Below, in pieces: positions 24,179 through 30,800 of a stretch of 41,590 nt of DNA. Under the pieces are notes generated by a model. The model made no database searches. It saw only the letters and a list, made by a program, of their open reading frames with translations, and had not been told where the DNA came from. Source of the stretch: JBFIHZ01 sp041601535 (GTDB lineage: Bacteria; Pseudomonadota; Gammaproteobacteria; Xanthomonadales; SZUA-36); contig JBFIHZ010000005.1 in assembly GCA_041601535.1 (NCBI GenBank), positions 1-41,590 of the forward strand, written 5' to 3'. A program made the translations under genes and the position numbers. How positions within the stretch are numbered: position 1 is the stretch's first letter; every line of letters begins with the position of its first letter.

Positions 24179-25468
24179 TCAGCGCCGTTCCAGCGGCACG
24201 TAAGCCCGCTCTGACGGACCGTTGTAGACCTGGCGGGGACGGCCAATCTTGGTGGGGGTCTCGGACTGCTCCAACCACTGGGCAACCCAGCCCACCGTGC
24301 GAGCAATGGCGAACATTACCGTGAACATACTCACCGGGAAGCCCAGCGCCTTGTAAATGATGCCAGAGTAAAAATCGACGTTCGGGTAGAGTTTTTTCTC
24401 GATGAAATACTCATCTTCCAAAGCGATGCGCTCCAGCTCCATGGCCAGGTCCATCAATGGGTCCTTGGTACCCAGTTCGGCCAGAACTTCATGGCAGGCC
24501 ACGCGGATGATGGATGCGCGGGGATCATAGTTCTTGTAAACGCGGTGGCCAAAGCCCATCAGCCGGAACGGATCGTCACGGTCCTTGGCTTTATCAATGA
24601 ATTTCGGCACCTGCGACACATCACCGATCTGGTGCAGCATGTTCAGCACGGCCTCGTTGGCACCGCCATGCGCAGGCCCCCACAGGGCCGAAATGCCGGC
24701 TGCCACGCACGCGTACGGATTGGCCCCGGTGGAACCCACCAGGCGCACGGTGGACGTACTGGCATTCTGTTCGTGGTCAGCGTGCAGGATAAACAGCAGG
24801 TCGAGCGCGCGGGCGGCGGCCGGGCTGACGTTATAGCGTTCAGCCGGCACCGAGAACATCATGTGCAGGAAGCGTTCGCAAAAACCCAGCTCATTTTGCG
24901 GGTACGCCGTCGGCCAGCCCATATGGTGACGGAAGCAGGCAGCGGCAATGGTGGGGATTTTGGCGATCATGCGGTGCGCCGCGAGCATGCGGTGTTCCGG
25001 GTTGTTCATATCCATGCGGTCGTGATAAAACGCCGCCAGGGAGCCCACCACGCCTGCCATCATCGCCATCGGATGTGCATCGTAGTGAAACCCCGAGATG
25101 AAGGTGTTGAGACGCTCGTGCACCATGGTGTGGTAGGTGATTTCGCTCTCAAACCGCTTGAATTCGCTGGCGCTGGGCAACTCACCATTCAACAGCAGAT
25201 AGGCAACCTCAAGAAACGTGCTTTGCTCGGCCAGTTGCTCAATGGGGTAACCGCGGTAGCGCAGAATGCCCTGGCCGCCATCGATAAAGGTGATGCTGCT
25301 GGTGCAGGAAGCGGTTGCAGCGAAACCGGGGTCATAAGTGAAGTAGCCCAGTTCGGAGGGCACGCTTTTGATATCAAGCGTGGGCTCGCCTTCAGTGCCG
25401 GAAATTACCGGTAACTGGACTTTTTTCCCCGCGGTTTCATCGGTCAGGAACACATTTCTATCAGACAC
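24179..25468 (-). CDS. gltA: Citrate synthase
   Basis: Condenses oxaloacetate and acetyl-CoA to citrate, the entry step of the TCA cycle. The 429-residue protein matches E. coli GltA along its length. Catalytic residues are His267 in WGPAHGGANEA, His308 in GFGHRVYKNYDPR and Asp365 in YPNVDFYSG. The N-terminal region is that of the hexameric, NADH-sensitive type II enzymes (blocks DIKSVPSELGYFTYDPGF and SITFIDGGQGILRYRGYPIEQ). The start is GTG with a strong AAGGAG site 7 bases upstream. The 200 bases between this start and the rpmE2 terminator carry its promoter and an imperfect hairpin (25613-25647). No gene is evident in that gap. Confidence 0.98.
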   Translation of the reverse strand: MSDRNVFLTDETAGKKVQLPVISGTEGEPTLDIKSVPSELGYFTYDPGFAATASCTSSITFIDGGQGILRYRGYPIEQLAEQSTFLEVAYLLLNGELPSASEFKRFESEITYHTMVHERLNTFISGFHYDAHPMAMMAGVVGSLAAFYHDRMDMNNPEHRMLAAHRMIAKIPTIAAACFRHHMGWPTAYPQNELGFCERFLHMMFSVPAERYNVSPAAARALDLLFILHADHEQNASTSTVRLVGSTGANPYACVAAGISALWGPAHGGANEAVLNMLHQIGDVSQVPKFIDKAKDRDDPFRLMGFGHRVYKNYDPRASIIRVACHEVLAELGTKDPLMDLAMELERIALEDEYFIEKKLYPNVDFYSGIIYKALGFPVSMFTVMFAIARTVGWVAQWLEQSETPTKIGRPRQVYNGPSERAYVPLERR

Positions 25469-25673
25469 TCGTTTCTCCTTGCCTTTGCTGCACCACAGAC
25501 CAGCCCAAAGGGTACGGCACTCCGCATGCGCTCTCGTCTTGAGCCTGTGGGTTCATGGAATTCTATTGGAACGAATCAAGCCGGAAAGTATTGCACAAAA
25601 AACACCGTCCTCGCCAGTTGGTTCCGCTGGAAGCAACCAGTTCTGGCACCGTACGCACCTTATCTGCAGACAT

Positions 25674-25705
25674 AAAAAAACCCACACCGGCTGAACCAGT
25701 GCGGG
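25674..25705 (-). terminator. Rho-independent terminator of rpmE2
   Basis: A 10-bp stem with two G-U pairs (25681-25690 with 25696-25705) and a 5-base loop, followed on the minus strand by seven T (complement of 25674-25680). It lies about 20 bases past the rpmE2 stop and insulates gltA. Confidence 0.85.
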
Positions 25706-25725
25706 TTTTCAGGTGTTCTGTGGAA

Positions 25726-25968
25726 TTACTTCCCGTAACGCTGTTTGAACTTGTCTACCCGGCCGCCGGAGTCAAGCACTTTGTGCTTACCGGTGTAAAA
25801 CGGGTGAGATGCACTGGAAATCTCCACCTTGACCAGCGGGTATTCGTTGCCGTCTTCCCACTTGATGGTTTCCTTGGTTTCAACCGTGGAGCGGGTAAGG
25901 ATGGCAAAATCGGATGCCAGGTCCTGAAAGACCACTTCGCGGTAATTGGGGTGAATGCCCGTTTTCAT
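25726..25968 (-). CDS. rpmE2: Ribosomal protein bL31, zinc-independent type B
   Basis: Large-subunit ribosomal protein L31 of the type lacking the zinc-binding Cys motif (C-minus form). The 80 residues begin MKTGIHPNYREVVFQD and contain the hallmark SSASHPFYTGKHKVLDSGGRVDKFKQRYGK. There is no Cys at all. The ATG at 25968 has AGGAA about 7 bases upstream and gives the family N-terminus; a longer frame to 26034 has no support. In many bacteria this form is induced on zinc shortage by loss of Zur repression. I see no obvious Zur palindrome here, so it may be the ordinary L31 of this organism. It ends in a strong terminator. Confidence 0.95.
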   Translation of the reverse strand: MKTGIHPNYREVVFQDLASDFAILTRSTVETKETIKWEDGNEYPLVKVEISSASHPFYTGKHKVLDSGGRVDKFKQRYGK

Positions 25969-26051
25969 GCTGATTCCTGTAGCTATCGTTCTCGAAAGAC
26001 CGGCCAGTTTAATGTCGGCCAGTGCCTTTTGCAAGTCTTTTGAGGCCGCTC

Positions 26052-27230
26052 TTACCCGCTCCCGGGGCTTGCCGCTGCGGGCAAAAACAGGGCCTGGGTT
26101 TCATTGACGAAACGCCACCCCAGCTCTGTCGGCAGCAGGTGGCCAGAGCGCTCTTCCAGCAACCCCTTCGCGCAGGCCAGCGAAACCGGTTTTTCGACCT
26201 CTGACCAGCCAAGGCCCGTGCGTGGTTCAAAGTCAGCGATGCGCACACCGTCACGCAGCCGCAACTGGTTGAGAAAAAACTCAAACGCCAGTTCAGCCGC
26301 AGCCACCGGGTGCTCGGTACTGCGGAAATCACCGCCCATTGTTGCCTGCAAATAGGCCTTGGGGTGGCGCTTTTTCGACAGCCGCATGATGGCGGCCTGC
26401 GCAGGCAGGGTGACTTTGCCGTGTGCCCCGGCGCCGATGCCCAGGTAATCGCCAAAGCGCCAGTAATTGAGGTTGTGCGCGCAGCGTTCACCCGGCAAGG
26501 CCCAGGCGGAAATTTCATACTGCTCAAAGCCGTGGGCCGTCAACCGCTCGGCACAGGCTTCCTGCATCCGCCAGCAGGCATCCTCAGCGGGCAAGGCGGG
26601 CGGTTGGGCGAAAAACGCCGTGTTTGGCTCCAGTGTGAGCTGGTAATGGGAAAGATGACGTGGGCCATGCTGCAAGGCGGCGTCGATATCAGTAATGGCT
26701 TCGGCAGTGGTCTGCTGCGGCAAGCCATACATCAGGTCCAGGTTGAAATTCTCCAGACCGGCATCGTGCAGTGAGGCGATGGCCTGGTGCACTTCTTGTG
26801 GTCCGTGAATCCTGCCAAGGCGGCGCAATGCCGCCGCGCTGAAGCTCTGCACGCCCAGTGATACGCGGTTGATGCCGGCCTCGCGGTAGGCGGCGAAACT
26901 ATCGTGCTCAATGGTTCCGGGATTGGCTTCCAGGGTAATTTCGGCTCCGGGCACCAGGTTCAGGCGGCCACGCACCGCGCCGAGAATCCCGCCAATCTGT
27001 TCAGCATTGAACAGGCTGGGCGTACCCCCGCCGAAAAACACCGAATGCACCGGGCGGCCCCACACCAGCGGCAAATCCTGCTCCAGGTCGGCAATCAGCG
27101 CGGTGATGTACTCCTTAGCGGGGATGGCATCCGGTGAGGCATGTGAATTGAAATCGCAATACGGGCATTTTTTCACGCACCAGGGCAGATGAATGTACAG
27201 CGATAACGGTGGCAAGCTGAGTTCGGGCAT
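26052..27230 (-). CDS. hemW: Radical SAM heme chaperone HemW
   Basis: Radical SAM protein, formerly annotated as oxygen-independent coproporphyrinogen III oxidase-like, now thought to deliver heme to respiratory proteins. The 392-residue sequence has the cluster motif Cys18-x3-Cys22-x2-Cys25 in LPWCVKKCPYCDFNSH, the FFGGGTPS glycine block and the ITLEANPGTI block. It has the C-terminal HemN-type extension and lacks the N-terminal extension of true HemN. ATG start 16 bases after the rdgB stop, so it belongs to the rph-rdgB-hemW transcript. No missing residues noticed. Confidence 0.95.
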   Translation of the reverse strand: MPELSLPPLSLYIHLPWCVKKCPYCDFNSHASPDAIPAKEYITALIADLEQDLPLVWGRPVHSVFFGGGTPSLFNAEQIGGILGAVRGRLNLVPGAEITLEANPGTIEHDSFAAYREAGINRVSLGVQSFSAAALRRLGRIHGPQEVHQAIASLHDAGLENFNLDLMYGLPQQTTAEAITDIDAALQHGPRHLSHYQLTLEPNTAFFAQPPALPAEDACWRMQEACAERLTAHGFEQYEISAWALPGERCAHNLNYWRFGDYLGIGAGAHGKVTLPAQAAIMRLSKKRHPKAYLQATMGGDFRSTEHPVAAAELAFEFFLNQLRLRDGVRIADFEPRTGLGWSEVEKPVSLACAKGLLEERSGHLLPTELGWRFVNETQALFLPAAASPGSG

Positions 27231-27246
27231 GTGGCGGCGCGGGTAG

Positions 27247-27864
27247 TCAGTTCGCCGCTGGCTGTAATTGGCTCAGCAAGCTTTGCAAGGCCCTGCCGCG
27301 GTGGCTTATGCGGTTCTTTACCGACGGTTCGAGCTCTGCCGAAGCACAATCCTGCTCTGGCACCCAGAACAGCGGATCGTAACCAAATCCCTGCGTGCCC
27401 TGCGCGCGGGTGAGGATGCGGCCATGCCAGGCACCGGTAGCAACCAGCGGAGCAGCATCGCCGGCGTGGCGCAACAGCACCATGGCACAGTAGAAATGCG
27501 CGCTGCGCCGGGCTTCGGGCACACCGTCCAGGGCCTGCAGCAGGCGCAGGTTATTGGCCGCATCATCCGCCTGGTCGCCCGCATAGCGGGCTGAGCGAAT
27601 ACCCGGGGCGCCATTCAGCGCATCCACCACCAGGCCGGAATCATCCGCCAGTGCCGGCAGGCCGGTGTGCCGGCAGGCGTGCCGCGCCTTTTTCAGCGCG
27701 TTTTCCACAAAGGTTTCGCCGTCTTCCACAGCGGCCGCCAGCCGCCACTCGGCCTGCGAGCGCAGGTTCCAGCCCAGCGGCTGCAGCATGGCTGACAGTT
27801 CGCGCAGCTTGCCGGCGTTACCACTGGCCAGCACCAGGTCACCCGCAACGTGGCCCAAGGCCAT
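27247..27864 (-). CDS. rdgB: dITP/XTP pyrophosphatase RdgB (HAM1 family)
   Basis: House-cleaning nucleotide pyrophosphatase that removes dITP, XTP and ITP to keep non-canonical purines out of DNA and RNA. The 205 residues show the N-terminal substrate motif LASGNAGKLRELSAML, then ETFVENALKKARHA with the catalytic acidic and basic residues, ADDSGLVVDAL and APGIRSARYAG. Later come QGFGYDPLFWVPE and the final ISHRGRAL. Length is normal (about 200). ATG start only 4 bases after the rph stop, so coupled with rph. This rph-rdgB-hemW order is common in gammaproteobacteria. Confidence 0.96.
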   Translation of the reverse strand: MALGHVAGDLVLASGNAGKLRELSAMLQPLGWNLRSQAEWRLAAAVEDGETFVENALKKARHACRHTGLPALADDSGLVVDALNGAPGIRSARYAGDQADDAANNLRLLQALDGVPEARRSAHFYCAMVLLRHAGDAAPLVATGAWHGRILTRAQGTQGFGYDPLFWVPEQDCASAELEPSVKNRISHRGRALQSLLSQLQPAAN

Positions 27865-27868
27865 CGCT

Positions 27869-28585
27869 TCAGCTTTCCAGGGCCTGCAACTGCAGGTCCA
27901 TCAGCTGGCGGATACCTGACTGCGCCAATGCCAGCATGGCGTCCAGCTCATCGCGCCGGAACGCATGCCCTTCGGCCGTGCCCTGCACTTCGATAAAGGC
28001 ATTGCCGTCATTCATCACCACGTTCATATCGGTTTCCGCGGTGGAGTCTTCGGCGTAATCCAGGTCCAGTACCGGGGTATCCTGGTAGATGCCCACCGAT
28101 ACCGCCGCCACCTGCCCATGCATCGGGTTTTTCTTTATCTTCTGGTTGTCCAGCAACCAGCGGCAGGCATCGGCCAGTGCGATATAGGCGCCGGTAATGG
28201 ACGCCGTACGGGTGCCGCCATCGGCCTGGATCACATCGCAATCCAGCGTGATGGTGCGTTCACCGAGCGCTTCACGGTCCACCACAGCGCGCAGTGAACG
28301 GCCAATCAAGCGCTGGATTTCCAGCGTACGGCCACCCTGCTTGCCGCGCGTGGCTTCCCGCCCCATGCGGCTGTTGGTGCTGCGTGGCAGCATGCCGTAT
28401 TCCGCCGTCACCCAGCCTTCGCCCTTGCCGCGCAAAAATGGCGGCACGCGGTCCTCCACGGACGCGGTGCACAATACCTGGGTGTCGCCACTGCAAAACA
28501 ACACCGAACCTTCAGCGTGGCGGGTGAAATTCCGAGTGATGTTGATGGTGCGCAGCTCATCTGGCTGCCTGCCGCTGGGTCTCAT
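27869..28585 (-). CDS. rph: Ribonuclease PH
   Basis: Phosphorolytic 3'-5' exoribonuclease that trims tRNA 3' ends and degrades structured RNA. It is hexameric and cytoplasmic. From the ATG at 28585 the product is 238 residues, the family's length, beginning MRPSGRQPDELR. It has the blocks GKGEGWVTAEYGMLPRST, the Arg-rich SRMGREATRGKQGGRTLEIQRLIGRSLR, the catalytic YAEDSTAETDMNVVMN and EVQGTAEGHAF. An AAGGA site 7 bases upstream and a TATAAT box at 28611-28616 support this start. A longer in-frame extension to 28765 would run through the promoter and a structured element. First gene of rph-rdgB-hemW and divergent from yicC, as in many relatives. Confidence 0.97.
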   Translation of the reverse strand: MRPSGRQPDELRTINITRNFTRHAEGSVLFCSGDTQVLCTASVEDRVPPFLRGKGEGWVTAEYGMLPRSTNSRMGREATRGKQGGRTLEIQRLIGRSLRAVVDREALGERTITLDCDVIQADGGTRTASITGAYIALADACRWLLDNQKIKKNPMHGQVAAVSVGIYQDTPVLDLDYAEDSTAETDMNVVMNDGNAFIEVQGTAEGHAFRRDELDAMLALAQSGIRQLMDLQLQALES

Positions 28586-28610
28586 GAACGCTTCCTTGTA
28601 AAATAGGCGG

Positions 28611-28616
28611 ATTATA
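28611..28616 (-). promoter_or_regulatory. rph: -10 element of the rph promoter
   Basis: A perfect TATAAT on the minus strand, giving a start of transcription near 28604 and a leader of about 19 bases. No good -35 is visible at 16-18 bases, so an activator may help. Confidence 0.5.
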
Positions 28617-28681
28617 TTGAGCAGAGCACCGCGGCTCCGCTGACGCAATTGGTTTATGCTGCCGGGCGGTTCGCTGCGGCA

Positions 28682-28781
28682 CATCAAGGGCTTTAGCGGA
28701 CCCGGGCCAACGCCCTTAATGAGTCCTGCGCGAGCAGCGAAGCGGGAACTCAACGCGGCCTGCAAGCGGGCCCACTTGATG
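28682..28781. repeat. Branched inverted-repeat element between rph and yicC
   Basis: The 100-base element is closed by a perfect 7-bp helix (28682-28688 with 28775-28781). Inside are a helix 28686-28691 with 28712-28717, which competes for three bases with the closing helix, and a 10-bp helix with one bulged A (28720-28729 with 28742-28752). A short GGCC helix also joins 28757-28760 with 28769-28772. It could be a MITE or ERIC-like mobile repeat, a structured leader of yicC, or a small RNA. It has no T-loop consensus, so it is not a tRNA. I saw no second copy in the window. Confidence 0.4.
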
Positions 28782-28820
28782 CGTCACCCCGTTATTGGCA
28801 ATGTAGCTGACACCTGGGCC

Positions 28821-28840
28821 GGCAAAAGCGGTATTTTGCC
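28821..28840 (+). promoter_or_regulatory. yicC: Hairpin in the presumed yicC leader
   Basis: Perfect 7-bp arms (28821-28827 with 28834-28840) and a 6-base loop, ending 33 bases before the yicC ATG. It may be a leader structure; YicC proteins are RNases, so self-recognition is conceivable but unproven. Confidence 0.3.
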
Positions 28841-28873
28841 ACACCTGACCTCACACCACAGGAACCCGTATCG

Positions 28874-29743
28874 ATGATTTTCAGTATGACTGGCTTCGCC
28901 AGCGCAGAACATCAAGCCCCGTTTGGCCGACTGACCTGGGAGTTGCGTTCGGTTAACCATCGCTACCTGGAAGTTGGCTTGCGCCTGCCGGAAGAATTCC
29001 GCGTGCTGGAACCCGCCATTCGCGAGTTGCTGGGTGATCACCTCAGCCGCGGTAAAGTGGATGCCGCGCTGCGCTTCAATGCGGAGCACGATGCAGCAGC
29101 CAACGAATTGCTGCTGAACCGTGACCTGGCGGAACGCCTGCTGGCCCTGCACCATGAATTACAGCAAATCACCGGCAGCGAGCAAGCTGCCGACCTGAAC
29201 CAGATGATGCGCTGGCCGGGCATGGTCAGTGAACAGGCGCCCGACAGCGAGCCGCTGCATCAGGCCGCGCTGGCGTTGCTGTCCGATGCCGTCAAGGACC
29301 TCAAAGCTGCGCGCGGCCGCGAAGGCAAAAAACTGGTGCAACTGATCAGCGAGCGCCTGGATGGGGTGGACCAGGTAGTGCACCAGGTACGTGGCTGGTT
29401 GCCGGAAATACGCGAAGCGCTGCGGCAGAAACTGATTGACCGCGTGGCCGACCTGCCCCAGCCGCTGGAGCCCGGCCGGCTGGAACAGGAGGTGGCGTTC
29501 CTGGTGCAGAAAATAGACGTGGACGAAGAACTGGACCGATTGGAGGCCCATGTCAGCGAAGCCCGGCGCATCCTGGGTGCCAACGAACCGGCTGGACGCC
29601 GGCTGGACTTCCTGATGCAGGAATTCAACCGCGAGTCCAACACCCTGAGCTCCAAATCGGTAGACAACCGCACCACCCAGGCGGCGGTTGAATTGAAAGT
29701 TCTGATCGAACAGATGCGCGAGCAAGTGCAGAACATCGAGTAA
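28874..29743 (+). CDS. yicC: YicC-family endoribonuclease
   Basis: Member of the YicC family, reported as endoribonucleases taking part in small-RNA and mRNA turnover. The 289-residue sequence opens with the hallmark MTGFA and ELRSVNHRYLEVGLRLPEEFR (about residues 5-45). It has a long helical middle (about 70-230) and ends with the conserved DVDEELDRLEAH, then GRRLDFLMQEFNRESNTL. The ATG has a CAGGAA upstream (about 10 bases). It is only 8 bases from gmk, so it starts the yicC-gmk unit. Divergent from rph, which also acts on RNA. Length is typical (about 287). Confidence 0.95.
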   Translation: MIFSMTGFASAEHQAPFGRLTWELRSVNHRYLEVGLRLPEEFRVLEPAIRELLGDHLSRGKVDAALRFNAEHDAAANELLLNRDLAERLLALHHELQQITGSEQAADLNQMMRWPGMVSEQAPDSEPLHQAALALLSDAVKDLKAARGREGKKLVQLISERLDGVDQVVHQVRGWLPEIREALRQKLIDRVADLPQPLEPGRLEQEVAFLVQKIDVDEELDRLEAHVSEARRILGANEPAGRRLDFLMQEFNRESNTLSSKSVDNRTTQAAVELKVLIEQMREQVQNIE

Positions 29744-29751
29744 AGTCCAGC

Positions 29752-30375
29752 ATGAGCCGCAAACCCAATCTCTACGTAGTGGCTGCCCCTTCCGGCGGCG
29801 GAAAAACCAGTCTGATCAGCGCGCTGTTGAAGCGTGATGAGCGCCTGCGCCTGTCGGTGTCCTATACCACGCGGCAACCGCGGCCAGGGGAAATCGATGG
29901 CGAGCACTACCATTTTGTCAGCCACGAAACATTTGCCCGGCTGGTGCGCCACAACGCCTTTCTGGAACACGCCGAAGTGTTCGGCCAATGTTACGGAACC
30001 TCGCGCGAAGCGGTGGAGTCCCACCTGGCGCAAGGGTTCGACGTCATGCTGGACATAGACTGGCAAGGTGCGCGGCAGGTGCGCAGCTCGTTTCCGTCGT
30101 GCTGTTCGATTTTCATCCTGCCGCCCTCGCTGCAGGAACTTCACCGCCGGCTGTCACTGCGCGGCCAGGACAGCGCCGCAACCATCCAGCGACGCATGCT
30201 CAAGGCGCAGGCGGAAATCTCGCATTGGAACGATTTTGATTACCTGGTGGTCAACGATGACTTCGACGCTGCACTGGAAGATATTCATTCCATTATCCGG
30301 CACCGTCGCCACGCCCGGCCCGGCCAGCAGGAAAGATTTACTGCATTGCTGGCGGAGTTGCTCGGAAATGACTAA
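29752..30375 (+). CDS. gmk: Guanylate kinase
   Basis: Phosphorylates GMP to GDP with ATP, supplying GTP and, indirectly, the stringent-response alarmones made by SpoT further along. The 207 residues show the P-loop AAPSGGGKTSL (about 10-20), the GMP-binding blocks VSYTTRQPRPGEIDGEHYHFV and EHAEVFGQCYGT, the DIDWQGARQV motif and the lid RLSLRGQDSAATIQRRM. ATG start shortly after yicC and likely on the same transcript. A 133-base gap with a small hairpin separates it from rpoZ. Confidence 0.97.
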   Translation: MSRKPNLYVVAAPSGGGKTSLISALLKRDERLRLSVSYTTRQPRPGEIDGEHYHFVSHETFARLVRHNAFLEHAEVFGQCYGTSREAVESHLAQGFDVMLDIDWQGARQVRSSFPSCCSIFILPPSLQELHRRLSLRGQDSAATIQRRMLKAQAEISHWNDFDYLVVNDDFDAALEDIHSIIRHRRHARPGQQERFTALLAELLGND

Positions 30376-30439
30376 AATGACAGGTTCACTCAAAGAAGGT
30401 GCCGGTTTTTCAGCCCCGCCAGCGCAAAGCGCGGCCGAA

Positions 30440-30458
30440 ACTGGTGAATAACACCGGT
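30440..30458 (+). other. Hairpin between gmk and rpoZ
   Basis: A 7-bp stem with one G-T pair (30440-30446 with 30452-30458) and an AATAA loop, 65 bases past the gmk stop. No T tract follows directly. It may mark the gmk 3' end or the rpoZ leader. Confidence 0.3.
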
Positions 30459-30508
30459 ACAAACACCGGCCTTCTCTGACAAACGATTGAATTATCAGGA
30501 TTAAAGAA

Positions 30509-30772
30509 ATGGCACGAATTACCGTAGAAGACTGCCTCGAAAACGTGGACAACCGCTTCGAGCTGGTATTGACCGCCACCAAGCGTGCACGCCAGATCGC
30601 TCATGGCGCCAATCCGCTGGTGGACGAAGAAAATGACAAGCCCACGGTGATGGCTTTGCGGGAAATCGCAGCCGGTCACATCAGCACCGAAAGCGTGGAT
30701 ATGATTCAGGCCGAAATCGAGGCGGCGGAAGCCTTTGAGAATCGACCGGAAGATGAAGACCTGTCGTTCTGA
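30509..30772 (+). CDS. rpoZ: RNA polymerase omega subunit
   Basis: Small subunit that helps assemble RNA polymerase by clamping the beta-prime subunit; in E. coli it forms part of a ppGpp-binding site. The 87-residue product has the signature MARITVEDCLENVDNRFELV, KRARQI and KPTVMALREIA. It ends in a poorly conserved acidic tail. ATG start with AGGA about 9 bases upstream. Followed 28 bases later by spoT, the standard gammaproteobacterial order, which places an alarmone-responsive subunit beside the alarmone enzyme. Confidence 0.97.
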   Translation: MARITVEDCLENVDNRFELVLTATKRARQIAHGANPLVDEENDKPTVMALREIAAGHISTESVDMIQAEIEAAEAFENRPEDEDLSF

Positions 30773-30800
30773 TTCCCCGGCCTGATTCCGCCACTGGTCC

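Noticed and set aside
25969..26034. N-terminal extension of L31
   Set aside because: The 80-residue form has the family start MKTGIHP and a good ribosome site.
28586..28765. N-terminal extension of RNase PH
   Set aside because: The longer frame runs through the TATAAT promoter box and the branched repeat, and adds residues unlike the family.
28682..28781. tRNA-like cloverleaf between rph and yicC
   Set aside because: The 7-bp closing helix and three arms recall a tRNA, but there is no T-loop consensus and no plausible anticodon arm.
29260..30144. 294-codon open frame on the minus strand across yicC and gmk
   Set aside because: Crosses two well-supported genes and reads as Ser/Arg-rich low complexity; no ribosome site or family pattern.
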